Source: Methylobacterium sp. J-078 (GTDB lineage Bacteria; Pseudomonadota; Alphaproteobacteria; Rhizobiales; Beijerinckiaceae). From it: a DNA stretch of 64,000 nucleotides. Every line of letters begins with the position of its first letter. The stretch's first letter is position 1. The stretch spans positions 62,001 through 126,000 of the forward strand of contig NZ_JAKSYI010000038.1 of assembly GCF_022829285.1 (NCBI RefSeq). The letters run 5' to 3'. The position numbers were made by a program, and so were the translations under genes. This document shows positions 9,216-18,353 of this stretch, piece after piece. The notes under the pieces were generated by a model. It saw nothing but the letters and a program-made list of their open reading frames with translations. It was not told the DNA's origin and did no database searches.

Positions 9216-10393
9216 GGTGCCGGCGCTCCCGAAGGCTTGAGGCCCGCGGCGGCCTGCTTGTCGCCCCACAGGTGGGGGCTGAACACCTTGAAGCGGCCGT
9301 ACAGGGTCTCCCCCATGAGGACGAGGAGGAAGAGCAGCCCTTCGAGGACCAGGATGGTGGCGTCCGGCACGTGCAGGCGGCGCTGGATCAGGCCGCTCGA
9401 CGCCTCGATCCCGCCGAGCAGGAAGGCGACGGGGGGGATCGCCAGGGGGTTCTGGCGGGCGAGGAACGCGATGAGGATGCCGGTATAGCCATAGCCGGCC
9501 ACCAGCGAGCCGTTGGCGTTGCCGTGGACGGCCGCCACCTCGAAGAACCCGGCGAGCGCCGCCAGCGCCCCGCCCAGCGCGGTGAAACCGGTGATGAGGC
9601 GACCCACGGGCAGGCCCTGGATCTGGGCCGCGCGCACGTTGCCCCCGGCGATGCGGGCGGCGAAGCCCAGGGTGGTGCGCTCGGTCAGGACCCAGGCGAG
9701 GAGGCAGGCCACGAGGCCGACGGCGAGGCCCCAATGCACCTCCAGCCCCGGTAGCGGGCCGACCCGGAACGCCTCGTCGAGGGTTCGGGTCGAGGGCTTG
9801 TTGAGGCTGGCCGGGTCGCGCAGCCAGCCCTCGATCAGGTGGTTGGCGAGCGCGATGGCGATGTAGGACATCAGCAGGCTGGCGATGGTCTCGTTGACGC
9901 CGCGCCAGGCCCTCAGGGCGCCCACCGCGCCGAGCCAGAGCGCCCCGGTCAGCAGGGCCGCCAGGGCCATGAGGGCGATACCGAGGCCCCCCGGCGCCCC
10001 GGACAGGGGCGTCGCGACGGCTGCCGCCGCGAGGCCGCCGAGCACGATGGCCCCCTCGCCTCCGATCACCACGAGGCCGAGGCGGGCGGGGAGCGCCACG
10101 CAGAGGGCCGCGAACAGCAGGGGCGCCGCCCGCTGGAGGCTGTTCTGCAGAGCGAAGGACGAGCCGAAGCCGCCCCGGTAGACGAGGTCGAGGAAGGCGG
10201 CCGGCGACTTGCCGAGGCTCGCGAGGAAGAGGCTGAACAGCCCGAGCCCGAGGGCCAGCGCCCCGAGGGGGATGACCGCGGCCTCCGCCCGCCGCGCCGC
10301 CCAGGCGCGAAGCTGGAGGCCGGCCGGCGCACGCGGGGCGGCGACCGCGCTGTCCGCCGAGGCGGCATCCGTCGTTGCGGTGTCGGCGACCAT
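9212..10393 (-). CDS. ABC transporter permease (BMP/nucleoside type, first subunit)
   Basis: A 393-residue permease of the YufP type with an N-terminal Ala-rich cytoplasmic tail of about 35 residues, then about nine hydrophobic segments. Conserved blocks are GLVVIGGEGAIVLGG and WRGVNETIASLLMSYIAIAL. ATG at 10393 starts 23 bp after the binding-protein stop; the 3' end overlaps the next permease by 4 bp. Same transport system as its neighbours; substrate not proven. Confidence 0.92.
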   Translation of the reverse strand: MVADTATTDAASADSAVAAPRAPAGLQLRAWAARRAEAAVIPLGALALGLGLFSLFLASLGKSPAAFLDLVYRGGFGSSFALQNSLQRAAPLLFAALCVALPARLGLVVIGGEGAIVLGGLAAAAVATPLSGAPGGLGIALMALAALLTGALWLGAVGALRAWRGVNETIASLLMSYIAIALANHLIEGWLRDPASLNKPSTRTLDEAFRVGPLPGLEVHWGLAVGLVACLLAWVLTERTTLGFAARIAGGNVRAAQIQGLPVGRLITGFTALGGALAALAGFFEVAAVHGNANGSLVAGYGYTGILIAFLARQNPLAIPPVAFLLGGIEASSGLIQRRLHVPDATILVLEGLLFLLVLMGETLYGRFKVFSPHLWGDKQAAAGLKPSGAPAP

Positions 10394-10416
10394 CGCGGCG
10401 TCTCCGCGAGCGCCCG

Positions 10417-11523
10417 TCAGGCCGAGCCCCGGACGCCCTCGACGAGGTAGCCCGTGCTCTCGAGTTCGGGCGCGTTCTCGGGCAGACCCTTGCCGGCGGC
10501 GGCGATCTCGTTGCCCTTGTTGTCTTTCAGCGGCCCCCGGATGATGGCGAAACCGCCCTTCATCATCTCGGCCTTGACCGCGTCGGCGTTCCTGCGCGCC
10601 GCCTCGGAGACAGCAGGGCCGTAGGCGCTCATCTTCACGAAGCCATCGGCGAGGCCGCCGCGCAAAAAGTTCGGGGGCGCCTTGCCGGCCTGCATGCCGG
10701 TGACGAAGCCCTTGTAGATCGGGGCCCAGTCCCATTCCGCGCCGGTGAGGTACTTGTCCTTGGCCAGGGCCGACTGGTCGGCGTGGTAGCCGCAGACGAA
10801 GGCGCCGCGCCGGGCGGCGGTCTCCACCGTCACCTTGGGGCTGTCCACGTGGCAGGTGATGACGTCGGCGCCCCCGTCGATGAGCGCGTTGGTGGCCTCG
10901 GCCTCCTTGACCGCGAGCGACCACTCCCCGGTGAAGATGACCTGGCAGGTGATCGCCGGGTCGACGCTGCGGGCGCCCATCAGGAAGCCGTTGATGTTGT
11001 TGAGCACCTGCGGGATCGGCTTGGCGGCCACGAAGCCGAGCTTCTTCGACTTCGTGGCGTGCGCGGCCACGATGCCGTTCAGGTACTGGCCCTGCGCGAT
11101 GTAGCCGAAATACGAGCCGGCGTTCTTCGGGTTCGCCTCCGTCCAGAGGCCGCCGCAATGGCGGAACTGCACCTTCGGGTTCTTCTTGGCCTCGATGAGC
11201 ACGTGGGGATCGAAGTAGCCGAAGGAGGTGGGCAGGATGAGGCTCGCCCCATCCATGTTGATCATGCTCTCCATGGTCTTCTGGACGTCGGTCGTCTCGC
11301 GGACGTTCTCCTCTTCCACGACCTCGATTCCGGGCAGGCCCTTCAGGGCGGCGGCGCCCTTGGCGTGGGCCTGGTTGTACCCGTAATCGTCCTTCGGCCC
11401 CACGTAGATGACGCCGACGGTCATCGGCCCGGCCGCCAGCGCGCCCCGCGCGGAGAGGGCCGAGAGCCCCAGAACGGCCGTGCCGCCCAGAAGGGTCCTG
11501 CGCGAGATCGAATGATGGGCCAC
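10417..11523 (-). CDS. BMP-family ABC transporter substrate-binding protein
   Basis: A 368-residue periplasmic binding protein. It begins with a twin-arginine-like signal (SRRTLLGGTAVLGLSALSARGALAA, cleavage near residue 31), so export may be by Tat. The mature part shows BMP-family features: VGVIYVGPKDDYGYNQAH, then a GGLWTEANPKNAGSYFGY block near residue 125. The GTG at 11523 has a good GGAGG site about 4 bases upstream and is the only start next to the signal. First gene of the importer/amidase operon, so the operon promoter should lie in 11524-11793. BMP proteins usually bind nucleosides, but subgroups beside amidases may bind small amides. Confidence 0.92.
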   Translation of the reverse strand: MAHHSISRRTLLGGTAVLGLSALSARGALAAGPMTVGVIYVGPKDDYGYNQAHAKGAAALKGLPGIEVVEEENVRETTDVQKTMESMINMDGASLILPTSFGYFDPHVLIEAKKNPKVQFRHCGGLWTEANPKNAGSYFGYIAQGQYLNGIVAAHATKSKKLGFVAAKPIPQVLNNINGFLMGARSVDPAITCQVIFTGEWSLAVKEAEATNALIDGGADVITCHVDSPKVTVETAARRGAFVCGYHADQSALAKDKYLTGAEWDWAPIYKGFVTGMQAGKAPPNFLRGGLADGFVKMSAYGPAVSEAARRNADAVKAEMMKGGFAIIRGPLKDNKGNEIAAAGKGLPENAPELESTGYLVEGVRGSA

Positions 11524-11793
11524 GGTGCCTCCCGTTCTTCGGCGATTGCTGCCGGCGCCCTTGCAAAGTCCAGGCCGCGCGGAACGCGGGCGCCTGCGTC
11601 GATCCCGGTCCGCGCTGTGCCACCGAGCCCTCGATCGCACCGGCGGCCGGGCGATGCGGACCAGCCAGACCCGGCGGACCTTCGCGGCCGGACGCGCTAT
11701 GAGACGCGCTCCGAATCATCGCGAACCGGCGCGGCCGCGGGCCGCCCCCTCCAGGAGACCGCCGATGCCTCGCCCGACCCCCGCAGCCGCCCG

Positions 11794-13092
11794 ATGACCG
11801 CCCTCCTCGATGCCCTCCGCCGGGGCGATTGCGCGGGCGCGCGGGAGCTGCGCTTCCCCCCGGGCCTCACCGAATTCCCGCGCGAGATCCTCGCTCTCGG
11901 CGACACCCTCGAACTGCTCGACCTGAGCAACAGCGCCCTCGATGCGCTGCCGGAGGATTTCGGCCGCCTCCGGCACCTGCGCGTGCTGTTCTGCTCGGGC
12001 AACCGTTTCACGCGCCTGCCACCGGTGCTGGGCGACTGCCAGGCCCTGAGCCAGGTCGGCTTCCGGGCCACCGGCCTCGTGGAGGTCCCGGGCGAGGCCC
12101 TGCCCCCGGCCCTGCGCTGGCTCACCCTCACGGACAACCGCATCGCCCACCTGCCCGAGGCGCTCGGCGCGCGGCCCGCGCTGCAGAAGCTGATGCTCTC
12201 GGGCAACGCCCTGCGGACCCTGCCCGAGAGCCTCGCGGGGGCGCCCAACCTCGAACTGGTGCGGCTGGCTGCCAACGCCCTGGACGCCCTGCCGCCCTGG
12301 CTGACGGACCTGTCGCGCCTCGCCTGGACCTCGTTCGCCGGCAATCCCTTCGAGGGCGCACCCCTGCCGCCGGCGGTGCCCCACGTGCGCTGGGGGGACA
12401 TCGAGCCCGGCGCGCTGCTGGGCGAGGGCGCTTCCGGGCGGGTCCATCGCGCGGTCTGGCGGCGGGACGGGGCGACGCCCGAGGCCGTGGCGCTGAAGCT
12501 CTTCAAGGGTGCGATGACCAGCGACGGCCTGCCCGAGCGCGAGATGGCGGCCTGCCTCGCCGCCGGCACGCACCCGAACCTGACCGGCGCCCTCGGGCGC
12601 ATCACCGGCCACCCGGAGGGGGCCGAGGGGCTGGTGATGCGGCTGCTGCCGGCGGACTGGCGGGTGCTCGCCGGCCCGCCGAGCCTCGCGAGCTGCAGCC
12701 GCGACGTCTACGATCCCGCACTGGTGCTGACGCCGGAGGCGGCGCTGCGCCTCGCGCAGGCCGCGGCGCAGGCCTGCCTGCACCTGCATGGCCGAGGCAT
12801 CCTGCACGGCGACCTCTACGGCCACAACATCCTCTGGGACGGGACGGCGGGGGCGGCGGTGGTGAGCGATTTCGGCGCCGCCTCCACCCTGCCCGACGGC
12901 GCGGCCGGCGCGGCCCTGCGTCAGGTCGAGATGCGGGCCTGGGGAATTCTACTCGGCGAGCTGCTCACCCTGGCGGGCATCGGCGACGGGCCCCTGCGCG
13001 CCCTCGAAGCCGCCTGCACCCAGCCCGACCACGCCGCACGCCCGAGCTTTCCGGAGGTGGTCGAGATTCTTCGGCCGCTCGTGCCCTCGTGA
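11794..13092 (+). CDS. Leucine-rich-repeat protein kinase
   Basis: A 432-residue fusion. Residues about 20-205 hold some seven to eight leucine-rich repeats (pattern L.LL.LS.N.L..LP). Residues about 208-430 form a eukaryotic-like kinase with glycine loop GEGASGRV (from about 210), Lys235 in VALKLF, catalytic loop HGDLYGHN (Asp339) and DFG at about 359. The loop has HGD where HRD is usual, so activation-loop control may be absent. There is no membrane segment or signal peptide, so it is cytoplasmic. ATG at 11794. It stands alone in the plus direction, without a visible phosphatase partner. Function unknown; a signalling or protein-interaction role is inference. Confidence 0.88.
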   Translation: MTALLDALRRGDCAGARELRFPPGLTEFPREILALGDTLELLDLSNSALDALPEDFGRLRHLRVLFCSGNRFTRLPPVLGDCQALSQVGFRATGLVEVPGEALPPALRWLTLTDNRIAHLPEALGARPALQKLMLSGNALRTLPESLAGAPNLELVRLAANALDALPPWLTDLSRLAWTSFAGNPFEGAPLPPAVPHVRWGDIEPGALLGEGASGRVHRAVWRRDGATPEAVALKLFKGAMTSDGLPEREMAACLAAGTHPNLTGALGRITGHPEGAEGLVMRLLPADWRVLAGPPSLASCSRDVYDPALVLTPEAALRLAQAAAQACLHLHGRGILHGDLYGHNILWDGTAGAAVVSDFGAASTLPDGAAGAALRQVEMRAWGILLGELLTLAGIGDGPLRALEAACTQPDHAARPSFPEVVEILRPLVPS

Positions 13093-13258
13093 GTCGAGTG
13101 GACGCCGCATGGGTCACTCCGTGCGGCGCGGGGAGCACAGCCCCTTCGTTTCGCGGGCGGTTCGGCCAATACAGCGGACATCCGCGCAGGTTCGGCCCAG
13201 ATTTCGTCACGGTGGCTCGCCAGGGATCGCCCCTGAATTCAGGGATCGGGCGACCATC

Positions 13259-13654
13259 ATGAAGAAACTCACCTACGCTGCACTGCTCGTCGGGGCGCTG
13301 TCGGCGCCGCAGGCCGCCGAGGCCGCGAGCAAGACCACGGTGGGCGTCGGCACGGGCGTCGTCGCCGGCGCCCTGGTCGGCGGTCCCGTGGGCGCGGTGG
13401 TGGGCGGCATCGTCGGCGGCTATATCGGGTCCACCGCCGAGAGCCCACGCCCGCGCCGCCGCCGGGTGCGCGCCGTCCGCCGGGCATCGCCCGCGCCGGC
13501 CCGCAAGCTGCGCGTCGCGCAGGAGCCCGCTCTCCCGGTTCGGGCGGTTCCGGCCGCCACGGGCAGCCTGCCGGCGGTGACGGCCGCTCCGGCGGCTCCC
13601 AAACCCGCGCCAGCCGCCACGGCACCCCGCACGACCTGGCAAAACCCGCGCTGA
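13259..13654 (+). CDS. Glycine-zipper secreted/outer-membrane protein
   Basis: A 131-residue protein with a signal peptide (KKLTYAALLVGALSAPQAAEA). A glycine-zipper segment (VGVGTGVVAGALVG, then GPVGAVVGGIVGGYIG) follows near residues 27-58. The tail is Arg-rich then Ala/Pro-rich. Glycine zippers of this kind insert in membranes or oligomerise. ATG at 13259 begins the signal peptide; longer upstream extension is not credible. Specific role unknown. Confidence 0.75.
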   Translation: MKKLTYAALLVGALSAPQAAEAASKTTVGVGTGVVAGALVGGPVGAVVGGIVGGYIGSTAESPRPRRRRVRAVRRASPAPARKLRVAQEPALPVRAVPAATGSLPAVTAAPAAPKPAPAATAPRTTWQNPR

Positions 13655-13662
13655 AATAGGCG

Positions 13663-13760
13663 TCAGGCGCCGCCACACCGCATGGTCAGGCCGCCATCGA
13701 CCACCAGCGCGTGGCCGGTGACGTCATCGGCCTCCACCAAGCCGGCGGCTGTTCCGGCGG
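13663..13760 (-). pseudogene. Remnant of a short-chain dehydrogenase/reductase (C-terminus only)
   Basis: Reading the minus strand from about 13760 to the stop at 13663-13665 gives an SDR-like tail containing ADDVTGHALVVDGGLTM, the classic final strand and turn of short-chain dehydrogenases. An in-frame stop appears a few codons further upstream, and the rest of the roughly 250-residue enzyme is missing. The gene at 13780-14715 begins where it should be. This is best read as the leftover end of a deleted SDR gene. Confidence 0.7.
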
Positions 13761-13779
13761 GTCGGGATCACGATCGGCA

Positions 13780-14715
13780 TCAGCCCTCGCCTGCGACCTC
13801 GATGCGGGCGCCCAGGATGGCGATGAGGGCCGCGTCGCGGCGCGCCGCCAGCGCCTCGACCGAGCGCCCGCCGGCCTCGTCCGCGATGCCCGCCACGATC
13901 CGGTCCTTGACGTCCTCCGTCAGGTCCGGATTGCCGAGGCTCGCCCAGCGCCGCACCTGGCTCGGGCCGAGATGGTCGAGATAGTGCCGGATGCCGCCCG
14001 CCCCGCCGCCGAGATGATAGGTCATGTGCGGGCCCATCGCCGCCCAGCGCAGGCCGGGGCCGTTGCAGAGCGCCGCGTCGATGTCGGCGACGCTCGCCAC
14101 CCCCTCCGCCACGAGGTTCACGGCCTCCCGGTAGAGGGCCGAGGCGAGTCGGTTGGCGATGTGACCCGGCATCTCGCGGTTGAGCACCACGGGCCGGCGC
14201 CCCAGGCGCGCGTAGAAGGCGCAGGCCCGCGCCGCGACCGCGGGGCCGTCGGCCACGATCTCCACCAGGGGCACGAGGTGGGGCGGGTGGAACGGATGCG
14301 CCACCAGCACCCGCTCGGGCCGGGCGCAATCCGCCACGATGGCGCTGCGCAACATGGCCGACGTGCTCGACGCGATGAGGATCGCGGGCGGCAGCAGGCG
14401 GTCGGCCTCGGCCAGCAGCGCGCGCTTGACCGCCTCGTTCTCCGGCGCGTTCTCCTGGACGAAGTCCGCCCCCGCGAGCGCGTCCGCCAGCGTCGCGTGA
14501 AACCGGAGCGTGCCCGCCCCGCTCAGGCCGAGTTCGGCGAGTTGCGCGCGTGCCGCCTCCACCGCCGCGGCGGTGCGCGCCGCGAAGCCGGGGGCCGGAT
14601 CGTAGGCCGCCACGTCGAGCCCGTGGGCGAGGAACAGGGCCGCCCAGCTCGCGCCCAGGGTGCCGCAGCCCAGCACGGTGACCCGTTGGATTTCATCCGT
14701 TTCAATGGCTGTCAA
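13780..14715 (-). CDS. 3-hydroxyacyl-CoA dehydrogenase-like NAD-binding protein
   Basis: A 311-residue oxidoreductase of the 3HCDH family, size class of L-gulonate/L-carnitine 3-dehydrogenases. N-terminal Rossmann motif VTVLGCGTLGASWA, then HPFHPPHLVPLVEIV near residue 141 with the catalytic His. The C-terminal helical domain ends near residue 310. ATG at 14715. It diverges from the ABC importer at 14830 across about 114 bp, suggesting shared control. Substrate is open: a 3-hydroxy acid, free or as CoA ester. Directly downstream is the SDR remnant, so the locus has lost at least one oxidoreductase. Confidence 0.82.
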   Translation of the reverse strand: MTAIETDEIQRVTVLGCGTLGASWAALFLAHGLDVAAYDPAPGFAARTAAAVEAARAQLAELGLSGAGTLRFHATLADALAGADFVQENAPENEAVKRALLAEADRLLPPAILIASSTSAMLRSAIVADCARPERVLVAHPFHPPHLVPLVEIVADGPAVAARACAFYARLGRRPVVLNREMPGHIANRLASALYREAVNLVAEGVASVADIDAALCNGPGLRWAAMGPHMTYHLGGGAGGIRHYLDHLGPSQVRRWASLGNPDLTEDVKDRIVAGIADEAGGRSVEALAARRDAALIAILGARIEVAGEG

Positions 14716-14829
14716 AACTCTCTCCCCGGCGGGTTTACTTTCGAACTCAGAATACGCTTATTCAAGCCCGTACTGACCGTTTTCGCGGCGGACGAAGCGG
14801 GCGACATGACCCGTGCCCGGAGGACAAAG

Positions 14830-15822
14830 ATGTTCACGCGCCACGCCACCACGCGCGCAGCCCTGTTCGTTCTCGCGACCCTGGGAGCCCTCGGCTCCGC
14901 CCGGGCCGACGACGTGGTGCGCCTCGGCAACCTGAAATTCGCCCATTACGGCGCCATCTCCTACATGAAGGAGATCGCCCCGAAATTCGGTCTGAAGATC
15001 GACGAGAAGCAGTTCGCCAAGGGCGCCGACATCTATCCCGCCATGGCGGTGGACCAGATCGACATCTCGGCCTCTGGCGCCGACGGCGCGGTGGCGGCGC
15101 GGGGCAACGGCGTGAAGCTCTACGTGGTGGCGGGCTTCGCCAATGGCGGCGTGCGCATCCTGCGCCGGCCCGACCTCGACACGATCAAGACCCTGAAGGA
15201 CGTGAAGGGCCTGAAAGTGGCCACCGTCCGCGGCGGCACCCAGGACCTGATGCTGCTGGCCGAACTCGACAAGTACGGGATGACCTGGTCGGAGCGGCCC
15301 GGCAAGGACGTGCAGCTGATCTACTTTAACAACTACGCCGACCTGAATCAGGCGCTCGCGCAGAAATACGTCGACGTGATCTGCCAGAGCGAGCCGCAAT
15401 CGACGCAGGCCATCAGCGCCGGCTACGCCACCGAGGTGGTCAAGCCCTACGACACCCCCATCGGCGTGCCGGTGCGCCCGCTGGTGATGACCGAGAAGAT
15501 GTACAACGAGCGCCCCGAGGTCGCCGCCCGGGTGCTCAAGCTGTTCGTGGCCGCCACCAAGGCCTTCATCGACGATCCCGCGCTCGCCGAGAAGTACGTC
15601 CGCGAGAGCGTGTTCAAGGGCCAGCTCTCGAGCCAGGATTTTCGCGACGGCATGGCCAACGCGAAGTACACCTACGACGTCCCGGCCGGACACATGCAGA
15701 CCACGACGGACTACATGATTAAGTACGGTCTCGGTAAGATGGTGAACCCGCCGAAATCCGACGCCGAGTGGGTGAAGACCGACCTCCTGGAAAAGGCCAA
15801 GGCCGAACTGAAGACGAACTGA
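14830..15822 (+). CDS. ABC transporter substrate-binding protein (NMT1/SsuA-like)
   Basis: A 330-residue periplasmic binding protein of the nitrate/sulfonate/taurine/thiamine-precursor group. Signal peptide to about residue 27 (ALFVLATLGALGSARA), then VRLGNLKFAHYGAISYMKE. The later ADLNQALAQKYVDVICQSEP region is typical of NMT1-like proteins. ATG at 14830 has a strong GGAGGAC site 5 bases upstream, which decides the start. It is followed 8 bp later by its permease. Substrate unknown; nearby hydratase, aldolase-like and dehydrogenase genes hint at an organic acid rather than a sulfonate. Confidence 0.88.
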   Translation: MFTRHATTRAALFVLATLGALGSARADDVVRLGNLKFAHYGAISYMKEIAPKFGLKIDEKQFAKGADIYPAMAVDQIDISASGADGAVAARGNGVKLYVVAGFANGGVRILRRPDLDTIKTLKDVKGLKVATVRGGTQDLMLLAELDKYGMTWSERPGKDVQLIYFNNYADLNQALAQKYVDVICQSEPQSTQAISAGYATEVVKPYDTPIGVPVRPLVMTEKMYNERPEVAARVLKLFVAATKAFIDDPALAEKYVRESVFKGQLSSQDFRDGMANAKYTYDVPAGHMQTTTDYMIKYGLGKMVNPPKSDAEWVKTDLLEKAKAELKTN

Positions 15823-15830
15823 GCGGCACG

Positions 15831-16634
15831 ATGAACCGGTTCCGCGGCGCCATCGTCCCCATCGCGCTCCTGATCCTGTGGGAGATCCTCAGCCGGGTGG
15901 GGGTGTTCTCCCCCATCGTGCTGCCGCCGCCGAGCGCGGTGGCGGTGAAGTGGTATTCGGGCCTCCTCCCCGGCCTGCCCTACGACCCGGCCACCGAGAG
16001 CTACTGGCACTGGATGTTCTCCGGCGAGATGCCGCACGACGCCATCGCGAGCCTCGGCCGCGTGCTCATGGGTTTCTGCGTCGGCGCCGGCCTCGCCGTG
16101 CCGGTCGGGCTCCTGCTCGGCACCAGCGACCGGCTCTACGCGCTGTTCAACCCCCTGCTGCAGATCCTGCGGCCGATCCCGCCCATCGCCTACATCCCGC
16201 TGGCCATCGTCTGGTTCGGGCTGGGCAACCCGCCCGCCCTGTTCCTGATCGCGCTCGGCACCTTCTTCCCCGTCTTGGTCAACACCATCGCGGGGGTGCG
16301 GCAGGTGGATTCGATCTACATCCGGGCGGCCCGCAACCTCGGGGCCGGGTCCTGGACGATGTTCCGGCGGGTGATCCTGCCGGCGGCGAGCCCCTTCGTG
16401 CTCGCGGGCATGCGGATCGGCATCGGCACCGCCTTCATCGTGGTCATCGTCGCCGAGATGATCGCGGTCTCGGACGGGCTCGGATACCGCATCCTGGAGG
16501 CCCGCGAATACATGTGGTCCGACAAGATCATCGGCGGCATGCTGACCATCGGCATCCTCGGCCTCATCATCGACGGGGCGATGTCGCGCCTCAACGACCA
16601 CCTCCTGCGCTGGCATCGCGGCCTTGAACGCTGA
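15831..16634 (+). CDS. ABC transporter permease (SsuC/TauC-like)
   Basis: A 267-residue inner-membrane permease of the BPD_transp_1 class with about six membrane helices. The ATPase-coupling EAA-like loop is visible as IRAARNLGAGSWTMFRRVILPAA near residue 164. ATG at 15831 is 8 bp after the binding protein. Together with its neighbours it makes a complete importer (binding protein, permease, ATPase). Confidence 0.9.
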   Translation: MNRFRGAIVPIALLILWEILSRVGVFSPIVLPPPSAVAVKWYSGLLPGLPYDPATESYWHWMFSGEMPHDAIASLGRVLMGFCVGAGLAVPVGLLLGTSDRLYALFNPLLQILRPIPPIAYIPLAIVWFGLGNPPALFLIALGTFFPVLVNTIAGVRQVDSIYIRAARNLGAGSWTMFRRVILPAASPFVLAGMRIGIGTAFIVVIVAEMIAVSDGLGYRILEAREYMWSDKIIGGMLTIGILGLIIDGAMSRLNDHLLRWHRGLER

Positions 16635-16650
16635 ACCGGGACGCCTCATC

Positions 16651-17445
16651 ATGTCGGCGCAGATCGAGATCGCCCAGGCCAGCAAGGTGTTCGGGACGGG
16701 CACCGGCGCCGTGCCGGCGCTCGACGGTATTACCGCGACGGTGCCGGAGGGACAGTTCCTCTGTCTGCTCGGACCGTCCGGCTGCGGCAAGTCCACCCTG
16801 CTCAACGCCATCGCGGGCTTCACCCCCCTCAGTGCCGGACGGATCACCATGGGTGGGCGCCCGGTGACCGAGCCGGGGCCGGACCGGGGCATGGTCTTCC
16901 AGGAATACGCGCTGTTCCCCTGGATGAACGTGGAGGACAACGTCCGCTTCGGCCTCGACATCCGGGGCGTGCCGCGGGCCGACGCCACCGTGACGGTGGA
17001 CCGCATCGTGGCGACGCTGGGCCTGTCGGATTTCCGCAAGCGCTACCCGAAGGACCTCTCCGGCGGCATGCGCCAGCGCGTGGCCATCGCGCGCATCCTG
17101 GCCCTCGACCCGCCGGTGATGCTGATGGACGAGCCCTTCGGTGCGCTGGACGCCCTGACCCGGCGCACCCTGCAGGACGAGCTGCTGCGGATCTGGGCCG
17201 AGTATCGCAAGACGGTGATCTTCGTCACCCACTCCATCGAGGAGGCGATCTACCTGGCCGACCGCATTCTGGTGATGACCTACCGTCCCGGCCGCATTAA
17301 GCGCGATCTCACCGTGGAGATCCCGCGCCCGCGCGACACGGCGTCGGGCGAGTTCAACGCCCTCAAGCGCGAACTCGCCGGCCTCGTCATGGCCGAGCAG
17401 CAGCGCTTCACCACGGCTGAGTTGCACGGGTCGGCGGTCGACTGA
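16651..17445 (+). CDS. ABC transporter ATP-binding protein (SsuB/TauB-like)
   Basis: A 264-residue ATPase. Walker A LLGPSGCGKST near residue 43, Q-loop FQEYALFPW, signature LSGGMRQRVAIARILAL, Walker B VMLMDEPFGALD and switch His in FVTHSIEEA. ATG at 16651 is preferred to a TTG 27 bp upstream because homology begins at MSAQIEIAQ. Last gene of the plus-strand transporter, ending 24 bp before the convergent hydratase gene stop. Confidence 0.92.
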   Translation: MSAQIEIAQASKVFGTGTGAVPALDGITATVPEGQFLCLLGPSGCGKSTLLNAIAGFTPLSAGRITMGGRPVTEPGPDRGMVFQEYALFPWMNVEDNVRFGLDIRGVPRADATVTVDRIVATLGLSDFRKRYPKDLSGGMRQRVAIARILALDPPVMLMDEPFGALDALTRRTLQDELLRIWAEYRKTVIFVTHSIEEAIYLADRILVMTYRPGRIKRDLTVEIPRPRDTASGEFNALKRELAGLVMAEQQRFTTAELHGSAVD

Positions 17446-17469
17446 GCGCCCGCCGGCTCTGCCGCCGCC

Positions 17470-18246
17470 TCACACCGGCAGGAGCGTGAACCCCAGCGTC
17501 TGGCCCGCGAAGCGGGCCGTGACAATGCCCGGTCCCGTCAGGTCGAAGGGCACCGACAGCGTCCCGGTGGAGACGATGCTGCCGGCCGGAATGGTCATGC
17601 CGCGCTCGCGGGCCACCGCCATCAGGTCGGTGAGCGCCGCCAGCGGATCGGTCGCGTCCTCGCCCGTCACCGCGCGGACCCGCGCGACCCCGTCGACCTC
17701 GACCACGAGGCTGCGCGCCACCTCCGGGAGTTCCTCGGGCGCGACCGCCGGACCGAGCACCAGGGCCTGGAAGGCGGAATTGTCGGCGGCGAAGCTCGGC
17801 CAGCCCACCGCGCGGCGGTCGAAGAAGCGCGACAGCACGAGTTCGAAGGCCACGCGGGTCTCGGCCACGACGTGCGCGGCCTCGACGGCGGGGGCGCCGG
17901 GATCGATGTCCCGGGCGATGACATAGGCGATCTCGAACTCGATCGTCACCGGCCCCGCATGGGGCATCCGGAGCGCCGCGCCGGGCTCGTGGAACTGGCT
18001 CCGCAGCACGCGACCCGCGATGGAGCGCCCGACGCCCGATGTGCGCTTGCCCTTGACGCTGCCGATGGCGAGCTTCCAGCCGGCGCAAGTCTCGCCCAGG
18101 GCCGCGAACAGCCGGTCCTGGATGTCGTAGCCCTCCGCCATGGTGCGTGGGCGGATGGCTTCCGGCAGTTCGGCGTGTTGCCGGCCGTCACGATAGGCCG
18201 CCAGCAGGAAGTCGGCGGCGGGTCGGGGATCGAAGGCGTCGGGCAT
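17470..18246 (-). CDS. 2-keto-4-pentenoate hydratase/FAA-hydrolase-family protein
   Basis: A 258-residue member of the MhpD/fumarylacetoacetase superfamily. Visible family features are AGWKLAIGSVKGKR near residue 55, the acidic metal-binding strand VTIEFEIAYVIARDI near 100, and the late segment IPAGSIVSTGTLSVPF. These enzymes hydrate 2-hydroxypentadienoate in aromatic ring-cleavage pathways or decarboxylate related oxo acids. ATG at 18246. It lies in line with the DapA-family and dehydrogenase genes (gaps of 107 and 36 bp) and converges on the importer. A catabolic role is likely; exact substrate unknown. Confidence 0.82.
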   Translation of the reverse strand: MPDAFDPRPAADFLLAAYRDGRQHAELPEAIRPRTMAEGYDIQDRLFAALGETCAGWKLAIGSVKGKRTSGVGRSIAGRVLRSQFHEPGAALRMPHAGPVTIEFEIAYVIARDIDPGAPAVEAAHVVAETRVAFELVLSRFFDRRAVGWPSFAADNSAFQALVLGPAVAPEELPEVARSLVVEVDGVARVRAVTGEDATDPLAALTDLMAVARERGMTIPAGSIVSTGTLSVPFDLTGPGIVTARFAGQTLGFTLLPV

Positions 18247-18353
18247 CGCGGCTCTCGGATCGGAACGGGGTTCCCGGCTCTAGCGGATTTCGGCGGGCGG
18301 GGCAGCGCCGCCCGTGCCCATTCCGGTTTCAGGCGGCGCCGGTCCGACCGGCT

